Source of the DNA: Halichondria panicea
Lineage: Eukaryota > Porifera > Demospongiae > Suberitida > Halichondriidae
NCBI RefSeq assembly: GCF_963675165.1
Contig: NC_087386.1
Coordinates: 90,001 to 154,000, forward strand
Reading direction: 5' to 3'
DNA length: 64,000 bases
The position numbers were made by a program, and so were the translations under genes. Below are positions 12,637-25,191 of the stretch, in pieces; the first letter of the stretch is position 1; every line of letters starts with the position of its first letter. Below the pieces are notes generated by a model. That model was not told where the DNA came from. It worked only from the letters and a program-made list of their open reading frames with translations, and searched no databases.

Positions 12637-13730
12637 TGGGTTAGGGTTAGGGTTAGGGTTAGGGTTAGGGTTAGGGTTAGGGTTAGGGTTAGGGTTAGGG
12701 TTAGGGTTAGGGTTAGGGTTAGGGTTAGGGTTAGGGTTAGGGTTAGGGTTAGGGTTAGGGTTAGGGTTAGGGTTAGGGTTAGGGTTAGGGTTAGGGTTAG
12801 GGTTAGGGTTAGGGTTAGGGTTAGGGTTAGGGTTAGGGTTAGGGTTAGGGTTAGGGTTAGGGTTAGGGTTAGGGTTAGGGTTAGGGTTAGGGTTAGGGTT
12901 AGGGTTAGGGTTAGGGTTAGGGTTAGGGTTAGGGTTAGGGTTAGGGTTAGGGTTAGGGTTAGGGTTAGGGTTAGGGTTAGGGTTAGGGTTAGGGTTAGGG
13001 TTAGGGTTAGGGTTAGGGTTAGGGTTAGGGTTAGGGTTAGGGTTAGGGTTAGGGTTAGGGTTAGGGTTAGGGTTAGGGTTAGGGTTAGGGTTAGGGTTAG
13101 GGTTAGGGTTAGGGTTAGGGTTAGGGTTAGGGTTAGGGTTAGGGTTAGGGTTAGGGTTAGGGTTAGGGTTAGGGTTAGGGTTAGGGTTAGGGTTAGGGTT
13201 AGGGTTAGGGTTAGGGTTAGGGTTAGGGTTAGGGTTAGGGTTAGGGTTAGGGTTAGGGTTAGGGTTAGGGTTAGGGTTAGGGTTAGGGTTAGGGTTAGGG
13301 TTAGGGTTAGGGTTAGGGTTAGGGTTAGGGTTAGGGTTAGGGTTAGGGTTAGGGTTAGGGTTAGGGTTAGGGTTAGGGTTAGGGTTAGGGTTAGGGTTAG
13401 GGTTAGGGTTAGGGTTAGGGTTAGGGTTAGGGTTAGGGTTAGGGTTAGGGTTAGGGTTAGGGTTAGGGTTAGGGTTAGGGTTAGGGTTAGGGTTAGGGTT
13501 AGGGTTAGGGTTAGGGTTAGGGTTAGGGTTAGGGTTAGGGTTAGGGTTAGGGTTAGGGTTAGGGTTAGGGTTAGGGTTAGGGTTAGGGTTAGGGTTAGGG
13601 TTAGGGTTAGGGTTAGGGTTAGGGTTAGGGTTAGGGTTAGGGTTAGGGTTAGGGTTAGGGTTAGGGTTAGGGTTAGGGTTAGGGTTAGGGTTAGGGTTAG
13701 GGTTAGGGTTAGGGTTAGGGTTAGGGTTAG
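12637..13730 (+). repeat. Telomere: perfect (TTAGGG)n, about 182 copies
   Basis: An uninterrupted run of GGGTTA units begins after the 31-bp satellite and continues to the gap. The G-rich strand reads 5'->3' rightward, so the physical chromosome end lies to the right of this tract. No CCCTAA tract follows on the other side of the gap. Six-frame open frames through it (repeating dipeptides) are artefacts of the 6-bp period. Confidence 0.98.
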
Positions 13731-13930
13731 NNNNNNNNNNNNNNNNNNNNNNNNNNNNNNNNNNNNNNNNNNNNNNNNNNNNNNNNNNNNNNNNNNNNNN
13801 NNNNNNNNNNNNNNNNNNNNNNNNNNNNNNNNNNNNNNNNNNNNNNNNNNNNNNNNNNNNNNNNNNNNNNNNNNNNNNNNNNNNNNNNNNNNNNNNNNNN
13901 NNNNNNNNNNNNNNNNNNNNNNNNNNNNNN
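13731..13930. other. Assembly gap of exactly 200 Ns
   Basis: A run of 200 unknown bases joins the end of the telomere to a contig holding the inverted subtelomere. A round gap size is typical of an arbitrary spacer placed by a scaffolding program and says nothing of true distance. Because a telomere immediately precedes it, the join is probably not a real chromosomal adjacency. Confidence 0.97.
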
Positions 13931-14149
13931 GGCAAGGTTTCTCCAGCATTACCTTACTTGGTAGTACATTACATTCCATATTACAAGAGTTTAAAGGTTC
14001 ATAACTGTCAACACATTCAGATGACTAATAAAGATTAATGTACTAAATTGCTGTATAAATCATTGAAATTGCGGCACAAGTTCATAATGAATTAGCATAC
14101 ACTCGCTTTGGTTGTTCCACCCTAATTACTGTACACCCCTAGAGAGTAC

Positions 14150-17100
14150 AGAACAAGGTAAACAGTGAACAGTAAGGTATCATGTCTCAGAACAACATAG
14201 AAGGACATGTGGCATGCTCGGTACGATCATGTAGCTATTCTGCTGTCCAATCACCAGTAAGTGTCATTGCGCCCTCTGTTCCGATTTATAAATCCCAGGG
14301 TCACAGCTAGTCCCTAAGGCAGGGCCTAGCACAGGCTCTACATCACCCTGAGGCATGATCCCAACTGTACAAAGCTCTAATCAGTACTAACCTAGATACA
14401 AAGATAATGGGCCACCTGCCATGCACACAAGCTCAAAGCTATTTTATAATTAACACACAGTAACTTACCCACTGGAATAGGTAGCACTCAATGGAGATTT
14501 CCTCCTGTTCAGATGATGGAGTGGTTGGTTGATCCATTGTATGGTGGTACTCCCTCCGTTGCACATGAAGAGAGAGAGAGGGATAGAATAGTCACCCATA
14601 CACCACACAGCTACAAGCATAAGCACAGCATACACTCGCCTTGGTTGTACCACCCTAATTACTGTACACCCCTAGAGAGTACAGAACAAGGTAAACAGTA
14701 AACAGTTAGGTATCATGTCTCAGAACAATATAGAACCTGTGCCAGGACATGTGGCATGCTCGGTACGATCGGGTCATGACAACGTAGCTATTCTGCCTCA
14801 TTCCTGTCCAATCACCAGTAAGTGTCATTGCGCCCCCACTGGGCAGTATTGCTCTGTTCCGATTTCTAAATCCCATGCCTTCAGGGCTACCGATACCGCA
14901 ACGCGATGGCAGGATCCCAAAAGCAAGGAATCTAGAAATCGAACAGAGGCTATACTGTCAAGTTTTCCCAAAGGTAAGGATCGCTCAAGACGCTTGACTT
15001 GCTGATCATACAACAGGTCAACAGGGTCACAGCTAGTCCCTAAGGCAGGGCCTAGCACAGGCTCTACATCACCCTGAGGCATGATCCCAACTGTACAAAG
15101 CTCTAATCAGTACTAACCTAGATACAAACCTAGATACAAAGATAATGGGCCACCTGCCATGCACACAAGCTCAAAGTTATTTTATAATTAACCTTACCCA
15201 CTGGAATAGTCAATGGAGGTCTCCTCCTGTTCAAGTGGCAGGATGATGGAGTGGTTGGTTGGTCCATTCTATGTGGTACTCCCTCCGTTGCACATGAAGA
15301 GAGAGAGAGAGAGGGATAGAATAGTCACCCATACACCACACAGCTACAAGCATAAGCACAGCATACACTCGTACCACCCTAATTACTGTACACCAGTACA
15401 GAACAAGGTAAACAGTAAACAGTTAGGTATCATGTCTCAGAACAATATAAATCCTGTGCCAGGACATGTGGCATGCTCGGTACGATCGGGTCATGACAAC
15501 GTAGCTATTCTGTTTCATTCCTGTCCAATCACCAGTAAGTGTCATTGCGCCCCCACTGGGCAGTATTGCTCTGTTCCGATTTCTAAATCCCCTGCCTTCA
15601 GGGCTACCGATACCGCAACGCGATGGCAGGATCCCAAAAGCAAGGAATCTAGAAATCAAACAGAGGCTATACTGTCAAGTTTTCCCAAAGGTAAGGATCG
15701 CTCAAGACGCTCGACTTGCTGATTATACAACAGGTCAACAGGGTCACAGCTAGTCCCTAAGGCAGGGCCTAGCACAGGCTCTACATCACCCTGAGGCATG
15801 ATCCCAACTGTACAAAGCTCTAATCAGTACTAACCTAGATACAAAGATAATGGGCCACCTGCCATGCACACAAGCTCAAAGTTATTTTATAATTAACCTT
15901 ACCCACTGGAATAGGTAGCACTCAATGGAGGTCTCCTCCTGTTCAAGTGGCAGGATGATGGAGTGGTTGGTTGGTCCATTCTATGGTGGTACTCCCTCCG
16001 TTGCACATGAAGAGAGAGAGAGAGGGATAGAATAGTCACCCATACACCACACAGCTACAAGCATAAGCACAGCATACACTCGTACCACCCTAATTACTGT
16101 ACACCCCTAGAGAGTACAGAACAAGGTAAACAGTAAACAGTTAGGTATCATGTCTCAGAACAATATAAAACCTGTGCCAGGACATGTGGCATGCTCGGTA
16201 CGATCGGGTCATGACAACGTAGCTAATCTGCTTCATTCCTGTCCAATCACCAGTAAGTGTCATTGCGCCCCCACTGGGCAGTATTGCTCTGTTCCGATTT
16301 CTAAATCCCCTGCCTTCAGGGCTACCGATACCGCAACGCAATGGCAGGATCCCAAAAGCAAGGAATCTAGAAATCGAACAGAGGCTATACTGTCAAGTTT
16401 TCCCAAAGGTAAGGATCGCTCAAGACGCTCGACTTGCTGATCATACAACAGGTCAACAGGGTCACAGCTAGTCCCTAAGGCAGGGCCTAGCACAGGCTCT
16501 ACATCACCCTGAGGCATGATCCCAACTGTACAAAGCTCTAATCAGTACTAACATAGATACAAAGATAATGGGCCACCTGCCATTATTTTATAATTAACAC
16601 ACAGTAACTTACCCACTGGAATAGGTAGGAGGTCTCCTCCTGTTCAAGTGGCAGGATGATGGAGTAGTTGGTTGGTCCATTCTATGGTGGTACTACCTCC
16701 GTTGCACATGAAGAGAGAGAGAGGGATAGAATAGTCACCCATACACCACACAGCTACAAGCATAAGCACTCGTACCACCCTAATCACTGTACACCCCTAG
16801 AGAGTACAGAACAAGGTAAACAGTGAACAGTTAGGTATCATGTCTCAGAACAACATAGAACCTGTGCCAGGACATGTGGCATGCTCGGTACGATCGGGTC
16901 ATGACAACGTAGCTATCCTGTATCATTCCTGTCCAATCACCAGTAAGTGTCATTGCACCCTCACTGGGCAGTATTGCTCTGTTCCGATTTCTAAATCCCA
17001 TGCCTTCAGGGCTACCGATACTGCAACGCGATGGCAGGATCCCAAAAGCAAGGAATCTAGAAATCGAACAGAGGCTATACTGTCAAGTTTTCCCAAAGGT

Positions 17101-18650
17101 AAGGATCGCTCAAGACGCTCGACTTGCTGATCATACAACAGGTCAACAGGATCACAGCTAGTCCCTAAGGCAGGGCCTAGCACAGGCTCTACATCACCCT
17201 GAGGCAAGCTCTAATCAGTACTAACCTAGATACAAAGCCACCTGCCATGCACACAAGCTCAAAGTTATTTTATAATTAACACACAGTAACTTACCCACTG
17301 GAATAGGTAGCACTCAATGGAGGTCTCCTCCTGTTCAAGTGGCAGGAGTGGTTTGTTGGTCCATTCTATGGTGGTACTCCCTCCGTTGCACATGAAGAGA
17401 GAGAGAGAGAGGGATAGAATAGTCACCCATACACCACACAGCTACAAGCATAAGCACAGCATACACCCTAATTACTGTACACCCCTAGAGAGTACAGAAC
17501 AAGGTAAACAGTGAACAGTTAGGTATCATGTCTCAGAACAACATAGAATCTGTGCCAGGACATGTGGCATGCTCGGTACGATCGGGTCATGACAACGTAG
17601 CTATTCTGCATCATTCCTGTCCAATCACCAGTAAGTGTCATTGCGCCCCCACTGGGCAGTATTGCTCTGTTCCGATTTCTAAATCCCATGCCTTCAGGGC
17701 TACCGATACCGCAACGCGATGGCAGGATCCCAAAAGCAAGGAATCTAGAAATCGAACAGAGGCTATACTGTCAAGTTTTCCCAAAGGTAAGGATCGCTCA
17801 AGACGCTCGACTTGCTGATCATACAACAGGTCAACAGGGTCACAGCTAGTCCCTAAGGCAGGGCCTAGCACAGGCTCTACATCACTCTGAGGCATGATCC
17901 CAACTGTACAAAGCTCTAATCAGTACTAACCTAGATACAAAGATAATGGGCCACCTGCCATGCACACAAGCTCAAAGTTATTTTATAATTAACACACAGT
18001 AACTTACCCACTGGAATAGGTAGGAGGTCTCCTCCTGTTCAAGTGGCAGGATGATGGAGTGGTTGGTTGGTCCATTCTATGGTGGTACTCCCTCCGTTGC
18101 ACATGAAGAGAGAGAGAGGGATAGAATAGTCACCCATACACCACACAGCATACACTCGCCTTGGTGGTTGTACCACCCTAATTACTGTACACCCCTAGAG
18201 AGTACAGAACAAGGTAAACAGTAAACAGTTAGGTATCATGTCTCAGAACAACATAGAACCTGTGCCAGGACATGTGGCATGCTCGGTACGATCGGGTCAT
18301 GACAACGTAGCTATTCTGCCTCATTCCTGTCCAATCACCATTAAGTATCATTGCGCCCCCACTGGGCAGTATTGCTCTGTTCCGATTTCTAAATCCCATG
18401 CCTTCAGGGCTACCGATACCGCAACGCGATGGCAGAATCCCAAAAACAAGGAATCTAGAAATCGAACAGAGGCTATACTGTCAAGTTTTCCCAAAGGTAA
18501 GGATCGCTCAAGACGCTCGACTTGCTGATCATACAACAGGTCCACAGAGTCACAGCTAGTCCCTAAGGCAGGGCCTAGCACAGGCTCTACATCACCCTGA
18601 GGCATGATCCCAACTGTACAACGCTCTAATCAGTACTAACCTAGATACAA
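14150..18650. repeat. Tandem array of ~700-bp units, right arm (six full plus one deleted copy)
   Basis: The landmark ATGTCTCAGAACAA begins at 14182 (deleted copy), 14715, 15432, 16150, 16840, 17528 and 18238. By diagnostic variants, copies at 18238, 17528, 16150, 15432 and 14715 pair with left-arm copies 1 to 5. The copy at 16840 has no left-arm partner. In one unit small deletions fuse two adjacent frames into a 169-codon open frame (15213-15722). I do not call these as genes. Confidence 0.9.
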
Positions 18651-19079
18651 AGATAATCCATGCACACAAGCTCAAAGCTATTTAATAATAATATTAACAC
18701 ACAGTAACTTACCCACTGGAATAGGTAGCACTCTCTCCTCCTGTTCAAGTGGCAGGATGATGGAGTGGTTGGTTGGTCCATTGTATGGTGGTACTCCCTC
18801 CGTTGCAGAGAGAGGGATAGAGTAGCCATCATGCTGCCATACACGTACACAGCTACAAGCATATTTAAAGCGCAGCACTCATAGTAAGTGGGCGGGGCTA
18901 TTCTTTGGGACAAAGGGCGACTCATTCATGAGACTACTATATCATATGCAGGCATGCATGTGGGACAAAGGACGACTCATTCATGAGACTACTATCATGC
19001 AGGCATGCATGATTCCGCTATAATCAATGATTAATTAATGGCAAAATTATTTTTATTATATTAATGGCAAAAATGCAGT

Positions 19080-22000
19080 TAGGTGTCTATTATTGTGTGT
19101 CAGTCTCTTAGTTGTCCTGCGAGTGTCCATAATTATTCAATCCATGGGCAAGGGAGGGCAGCAAATTGTATCATGATCGTAATAAAAAGGCGTATTACAT
19201 GGTATAGTAGAGTCTGTCCCGGGTGGTGTGCTGTCCTAGCTGGTAGTAGGTAGGTCTTGTAGTGTTGGTTAGTTGGTGATGCTGGCTCTTAGTAGAACTT
19301 GCTGCTCCCTCCGACTAGGTGTGGGGATAAAGACACGGATGATGTGTGATGTGTGTACAGTACACAAAAACACAGCATGTACGACACAATGCATGGGTGG
19401 AGGTGTGGTCAAGAGGGTTACCATGTATGGGGGTGTGACCACATATCAGTACAGTGAGTGGGGGTGTGGCCCCATATATACAGGATGTGCAGGTACAATG
19501 TGTGTGGATAGAGGTGTGGTCTGCACTGATAATAATGAAGTGATTCCGTATGACCAGGTGAAAAACATAAAACAACCAAACCGACAATATACTAGACTAT
19601 AGAATGAACTAAGAATGAACTAAGAATAAGCTTAGCCTGCGTAAGCAAGTTGGAGGAAGAAGCTGAGCAGAACAGAAACCGATCCAAACAGTGGCATACA
19701 TTAATTTAGTGTAATAATTATACAGAATAACTTCTCCTGCATTGGTCCATCAGAGCAGTGGAGCCATCATCAGATCATTGCCACCATGGGAGTCCTCTCT
19801 ATACAAACTTACAACACACTTCACACTTCATGTAATAAAAATGGAAGACACTCCCACGCACCATGCAAAGCTATGGTTTCCTGGCATTGAAATGTGAACA
19901 ACTATACAACATTTCTCGAGGGCTCAAATAAGGAACTTTCCCGCTACACAGTAGTAGAGGTCAATGCATAAGTGGAGTTAACTACCTAATGCTGGTACAA
20001 TAATAAAATACAATTTCTTAAGCCAAGAGTAGAAGAAATGTTTTAAACTGGCTAGTGATTCAAGGCAATTGCATCTGACCCAAAACAGAGAAGGTACCGT
20101 ACAATAATTATCAGACTATACCTTGTGTGGCCGACTCCCTTTGTTTAGAGTAGCCTTTCCTGTCAGAAAATCACATACACTGCCTGCAGATTGAGTGATG
20201 AAGAAAGGGGAGCTCAAGATGCTACTCTACAGTCAATTACTGATAATGTTACGAAATGTACAAGCAACAGAATATTCGTACATGATACAGTAACTGGACC
20301 TTTGGTGTCTATTATTGTGTGTCAGTCTCTTAGTTGTCCTGCGAGTGTCCATAATTATTCAATCCATTGGCGAGGGAGGGCAGCAAATTGTATCATGATC
20401 GTAATACAAAGGCGTATTACATGGGTATAGTAGAGTCTGTCCCGGGTGGTGTGCTGTCCTAGCTGGTAGTAGGTAGGTCTTGTAGAGTGTTGGTTAGTGG
20501 GTGATGCTGGCTCTTAGTAGAACTTGCTGCTCCCTCCGACTAGGTGTGGGGATAAAGACACGGATGATGTGTGTACTGTACACAAAAACACAGCATAGGA
20601 TTGGGGTGTGGTCAAGAGGGTTACCATGTATGGGGGTGTGACCACATATCAGTACAGTGAGTGGGGGTGTGGCCCCATATATACAGGATGTGCAGGTACA
20701 ATGTGTGGATAGAGGTGTGGTCTGCACTGTATAAAAATTAATGAAGTGATTCCGTATGACCAGGTGAAAAACATAAAACAACCAAACCGACAATATACTA
20801 GACTATAGAATGAACTAAGAATGAACTAATTAAGAATAAGCTTAGCCTGCGTAAGCAAGTTGGAGGAAGAAGCTGAGCAGAACAGAAACCGATCCAAACA
20901 GTGGCATACATTAATTTAGTGTAATAATTATACAGAATAATTTCTCCTGCATTGGTCCATCAGAGCAGTGGAGCCATCATCAGATCATTGCCACCATGGG
21001 AGTCCTCTCTGTACAAACTTACAACACACTTCACACTTCATGTAATATAAATGGAAGACACTCCCACGCACCATGCAAAGCTATGGTTTCCTGGCATTGA
21101 AATGTGAACAACTATACAACATTTCTCGAGGGCTCAAATAACGAACTTTCCCGCTACACGCAGAGGTCAATGCATAAGTGGAGTTAACTACCTAATGCTG
21201 GTACAATAATAAAATACAATTTCTTAAGCCAAGAGTAGATGAAATGTTTTAAACTGGCTAGTGATTCAAGGCAATTGCATCTGACCCAAAACAGAGAAGA
21301 TCATCTAGTACTGTACAATAATTATTAGACTATACCTTGTGTGGCCGACTCCCTCTGTTTAGAGTAGCCTTTCCTGTCAGAAAATCACATACACTGCCTG
21401 CAGATTGAGTGATGAAGAAAGGGGGAGCTCAAGATGCTACTCTACAGTCAATTACTGATAATGTTACGAAATGTACAAGCAACAGAATATTCGTACATGA
21501 TACAGTAACTGGACCTTTGGTGTCTATTATTGTGTGTCAGTCTCTTAGTTGTCCTGCGAGTGTCCATAATTATTCAATCCATTGGCGAGGGAGGGCAGCA
21601 AATTGTATCATGATCGTAATACAAAGGCGTATTACATGGTATAGTAGAGTCTGTCCCGGGTGGTGTGCTGTCCTAGCTGGTAGTAGGTAGGTCTTGTAGA
21701 GTGTTGGTTAGTGGGTGATGCTGGCTCTTAGTAGAACTTGCTGCTCCCTCCGACTAGGTGTGGGGATAAAGACACGGATGATGTGTGTACTGTACACAAA
21801 AACACAGCATAGGGTTGGGGTGTGATCAAGAGGGTTACCATGTATGGGGGTGTGACCACATATCAGTACAGTGAGTGGGGGTGTGGCCCCATATATACAG
21901 GATGTGCAGGTACAATGTGTGGATAGAGGTGTGGTCTGCACTGTATAAAAATTAATGAAGTGATTCCGTATGACCAGGTGAAAAACATAAAACAACCAAA

Positions 22001-22850
22001 CCGACAATAATACTAGACTATAGAATGAACTAAGAATGAACTAAGAATAAGCTTAGCCTGCGTAAGCAAGTTGGAGGAAGAAGCTGAGCAGAACAGAAAC
22101 CGATCCAAACAGTGGCATACATTAATTAGTGTAATAATTATACAGAATAACTTCTCCTGCATCGGTCCATCAGAGCATCATCAGATCATTGCCACCATGG
22201 GAGTCCTCTCTGTACAAACTTACAACACACTTCACACTTCATGTAATATAATGGAAGACACTCCCACGCACCATGCAAAGCTGTGGTTTCCTGGCATTGA
22301 AATGTGAACAACTATACAACATTTCTCGAGGGCTCAAATAACGAACTTTCCCGCTACACGGTAGTAGAGGTCAATGCTGGGTACAATAATAAAATACAAT
22401 TTCTTAAGCCAGAGTAGAAAAAATGTTTTAACTGGCTATAGTGATTGAAGGCAATTGCATCTGACCCAAAACAGAATCTAAGTACCGTACAATAATTATT
22501 AGACTATACCTTGTGTGGCCGACTCCCTCTGTTTAGAGTCTGTCAGAAAATCACATACACTGCCTGCAGATTGAGTGATGAAGCACAAGATGCTACTCTA
22601 GAGTCAATTACTGATAATGCTACGAAATGTACAAGCAACAGAATATTCATACATGATACAATAACTGGCCCTTTGTCTCTCAGAGGTAGATCCACTCCAT
22701 CCCCGGCCAATAACAGATCATCTCCTCTTCGATCAGAAAGCCAGCATTCTATGTTGCGGCCTGGAAGGCTAAGAATCATAGCACCATCCATACATCCATA
22801 TAAAGTCAGTACCCAATGAATCATTACAATATGAAATACAGCAGATAATT
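19080..22850. repeat. Tandem array of ~1.2-kb units, right arm
   Basis: This is the inverted counterpart of the left 1.2-kb array, about three units. A short frame reading DATLQSITDNVTKCTSN is preceded by an acceptor-like CTGCAG and recurs near 20215, 21430 and 22590, with frame-changing differences around it. It could be a relic exon of an amplified gene, but no complete gene can be assembled. Confidence 0.85.
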
Positions 22851-24693
22851 GCATAATTATAGTGATGTAACTAATGGCTTGGAGATCTATATAATCCTGT
22901 GCTCATTAAAGGGGCTGAATACCAGAAGATAGTACACTACATCACTTACATAATTATTATACTGACCCTTTCCTGTCGTATCTTGTAGTGCTCTTATATA
23001 TACGTACGTCAGCAGCCATTCAGTGATAAAAATTAAGAGTGGGGCGTCCCCCATAAAAGATGAAATGACAATAAAATTATGAGAGTGATTGAATGCTGAA
23101 TCCTGTGCTGTGCAGCGTTGAGTAGTTATCTGTGAGTAAGACATGAGAGAACAATAATATTATAAGGACAGTATACACAGAGCTACTTTAACACAAGGCT
23201 GTCACTATTAATATCCAACTACCACCTTGCTAAAAAAATATCCATTAGCTATAGCGCTCACCAAAAGGTACAAGGAGACAGTCGGCAGGGGCGAGTCGCC
23301 CCGGCAGGGTACACCTCGTCTTGCTCTCTCTTTGTCTCGTGGCTGCAAATGACATGTGCTCTAGCTCTATTATGACATGCGTGACAACTAACATTTGTGC
23401 ACATGTAACAAGCGTGACAATTTAAAGTATATTCATTATTTGAAGGTAAGGCAGCCATAGGTACGTATAGCTAGCCAGAGCCAGCAGAGTGTTCACAGAT
23501 TGTCCATAGCCTCGAGCTGCTCCCGCACATGCGAGGCCAGCTATAGTCTCTTGAACAAGCAATTACCTCAATGCCTAATGGCTACAATTATAATTATAGC
23601 TAGCTACCATATAGCGGGTAATTTTCGTGGGGTAAAATATTCGTGGGCAGGCTGACCTCCACGAAATTTTATCGTAGGCGTGGCTTATCTGAAGCATAGT
23701 ACTGTACACTCCGTGGATGTGAAACGTAGGTAGTATACGGGTAGATTACGGAGTATTCGTGTTCACTCACTGCAACGGCACCCAGCTGCAGAAACAGACA
23801 CTTTTAGTGTTGTTTTTCTTGCACAGCTGCGCACTTGTAGCTTCAGTTGAGGAGAAGGTCTGCTGTACTCGTAGGTAGGAGGTAAGTCTATCATAGAGCA
23901 TGTATATTGAGCCTGCATTATTAGTGGATAGCCTTTTGGAGCTCATTTTTGTCTGTAACTTACTAGGTGACAAGTTTGTGGTTAGGCGATCTTTGGTTGG
24001 GTTTATGGTTGGAACATTTCGCTTTGCTTTCCTGTTAGTCTATGAAGTGAAGTACCGGGAGAATGTGTTCAGCACTTAAGGAAATGTATAAGGCTAGCAG
24101 CAAACTGAATGATAGGTCAAATTAGGTGTTTAACGGTACTCATCTTGTGGTTAGGCGATCTTGCCAACAAAAAGCTCCATCACTTAAATAATGCTCTATC
24201 ACCAAAGGAAGCGGAAAGGAGCATAATTATTCCCTGATGCAAGACTAACAAACAAGTGTACGAGCACAAGTAGCGATAAGACGAAGAAAAATCCTCCTTC
24301 AACTTTAAATCAGTTTTAGTTGTCCATTTAGTTGTCTATTACTAAGTCTATCTCCATGCATGGATGCCTGCCTATATACTATTCTGTGTGCATACATGCT
24401 GTGCTATATACAATGTCATCACAAAAATTAAGTCAGCAGTGTACATGTAGCTAGATCTAGATTTGTCAGGTTCCAATATGATTTTTGCATCTCCACTTTC
24501 ATTCATGAACATCTCTCTTGGCTCTCCCTGCGCAGAGAATCAGTTAGCACTGGAAGAACTTGGACTGGGAGCTTCAGTTATCTGATCACTCACACGTAGT
24601 TACTGTATCCATGCAGTAGATTCTGTATACTATACGGAATTCCGGATACTCTGTCCGTGTCATCCGTTGCAATGAGTGTTTCAGGACTTTTGG

Positions 24694-24870
24694 TACTGGA
24701 GATTGCAGAATCTTTGCAACACATGAATAGAAGTGTGTAGCGCTGTGGTTCCTTATATGGGAAATGCTCCTAGTAAAACAGACCACAGTGTGTACACAAA
24801 ATCCATATAAGGAACGCGTAACGCTCTACGCTTTTACTGGTGTGTTGCAAAGATTCTGCAAACTCCAGTA
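24694..24870. mobile_element. Palindromic MITE-like element, ~177 bp
   Basis: It is bounded by TACTGGA and TCCAGTA. The arms pair through GCAGAATCTTTGCAACACA (24705-24723) with TGTGTTGCAAAGATTCTGC (24841-24859) and through GTTCCTTATATGG (24750-24762) with CCATATAAGGAAC (24804-24816). The core between the inner arms also occurs at about 28527-28600, inside an intron of the neighbouring RabGAP gene. It encodes no protein, consistent with a non-autonomous DNA transposon. Confidence 0.75.
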
Positions 24871-24954
24871 GTGGGCGGAAGTGTTTCACATCCACGGAGT
24901 GTACAGTATCTATGTCTGAAGGTAGGAATGCCGTGCAGCCACGAGACTAAATAA

Positions 24955-25060
24955 TAGTTAGACACTATTTTGGAGGTGTCTATGGGATTTAGAAGCCCAA
25001 AGGCACTGATTTAGTATCCCGAGCGTAGATAAAACTTCCTAAACAGTGTCTAAGCATTTT
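24955..25060. mobile_element. Truncated copy of the palindromic element at 25192-25348
   Basis: It shares GTTAGACACT, TTTTGGAGGTGTCTATGGG and ATTTAGAAGCCCAAAGGCAC with the full element 240 bp downstream. It keeps the left arm but has lost most of the right arm after CCCGAGCGTAG, resuming only at AACAGTGTCTAA. It appears to be an internal-deletion derivative. Confidence 0.7.
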
Positions 25061-25191
25061 AGATCATAGCAACCATGAGTATTTAGCCAATCAGATTTGA
25101 ATATTCTTGTCTAATCTTTGCTACATGATTTTCTAAATTGGATAGAACATTTCTTCTAACCAATCAGATTGCAGTATTTATGACAAACATG

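Larger units (their letters stand above)
13931..23460 (-). repeat. Right arm of the inverted subtelomeric duplication
   Basis: This is the reverse complement of 310-9091 with small indels and one extra ~690-bp unit. It begins inside the 60-bp duplication and lacks the 103/104-bp satellite, the 31-bp satellite and the telomere. The outer end is recognisable at GGCAGCCATAGG near 23450, which matches CCTATGGCTGCC near 321. Beyond it the sequence becomes unlike the left flank. Confidence 0.93.

Noticed and set aside
12618-14004. Open frames of 435-456 codons across the telomere tract and gap
   Set aside because: They translate the 6-bp repeat into alternating dipeptides and pass through unknown bases; no gene.
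14825-18605. The 85-codon antisense frame in each 700-bp unit as a conserved gene
   Set aside because: It has in-frame stops in left copies 4 and 5 and in the right copy at 15432; the opposite frame also breaks in left copies 1 and 3. Retention is not consistent with strong selection on either.
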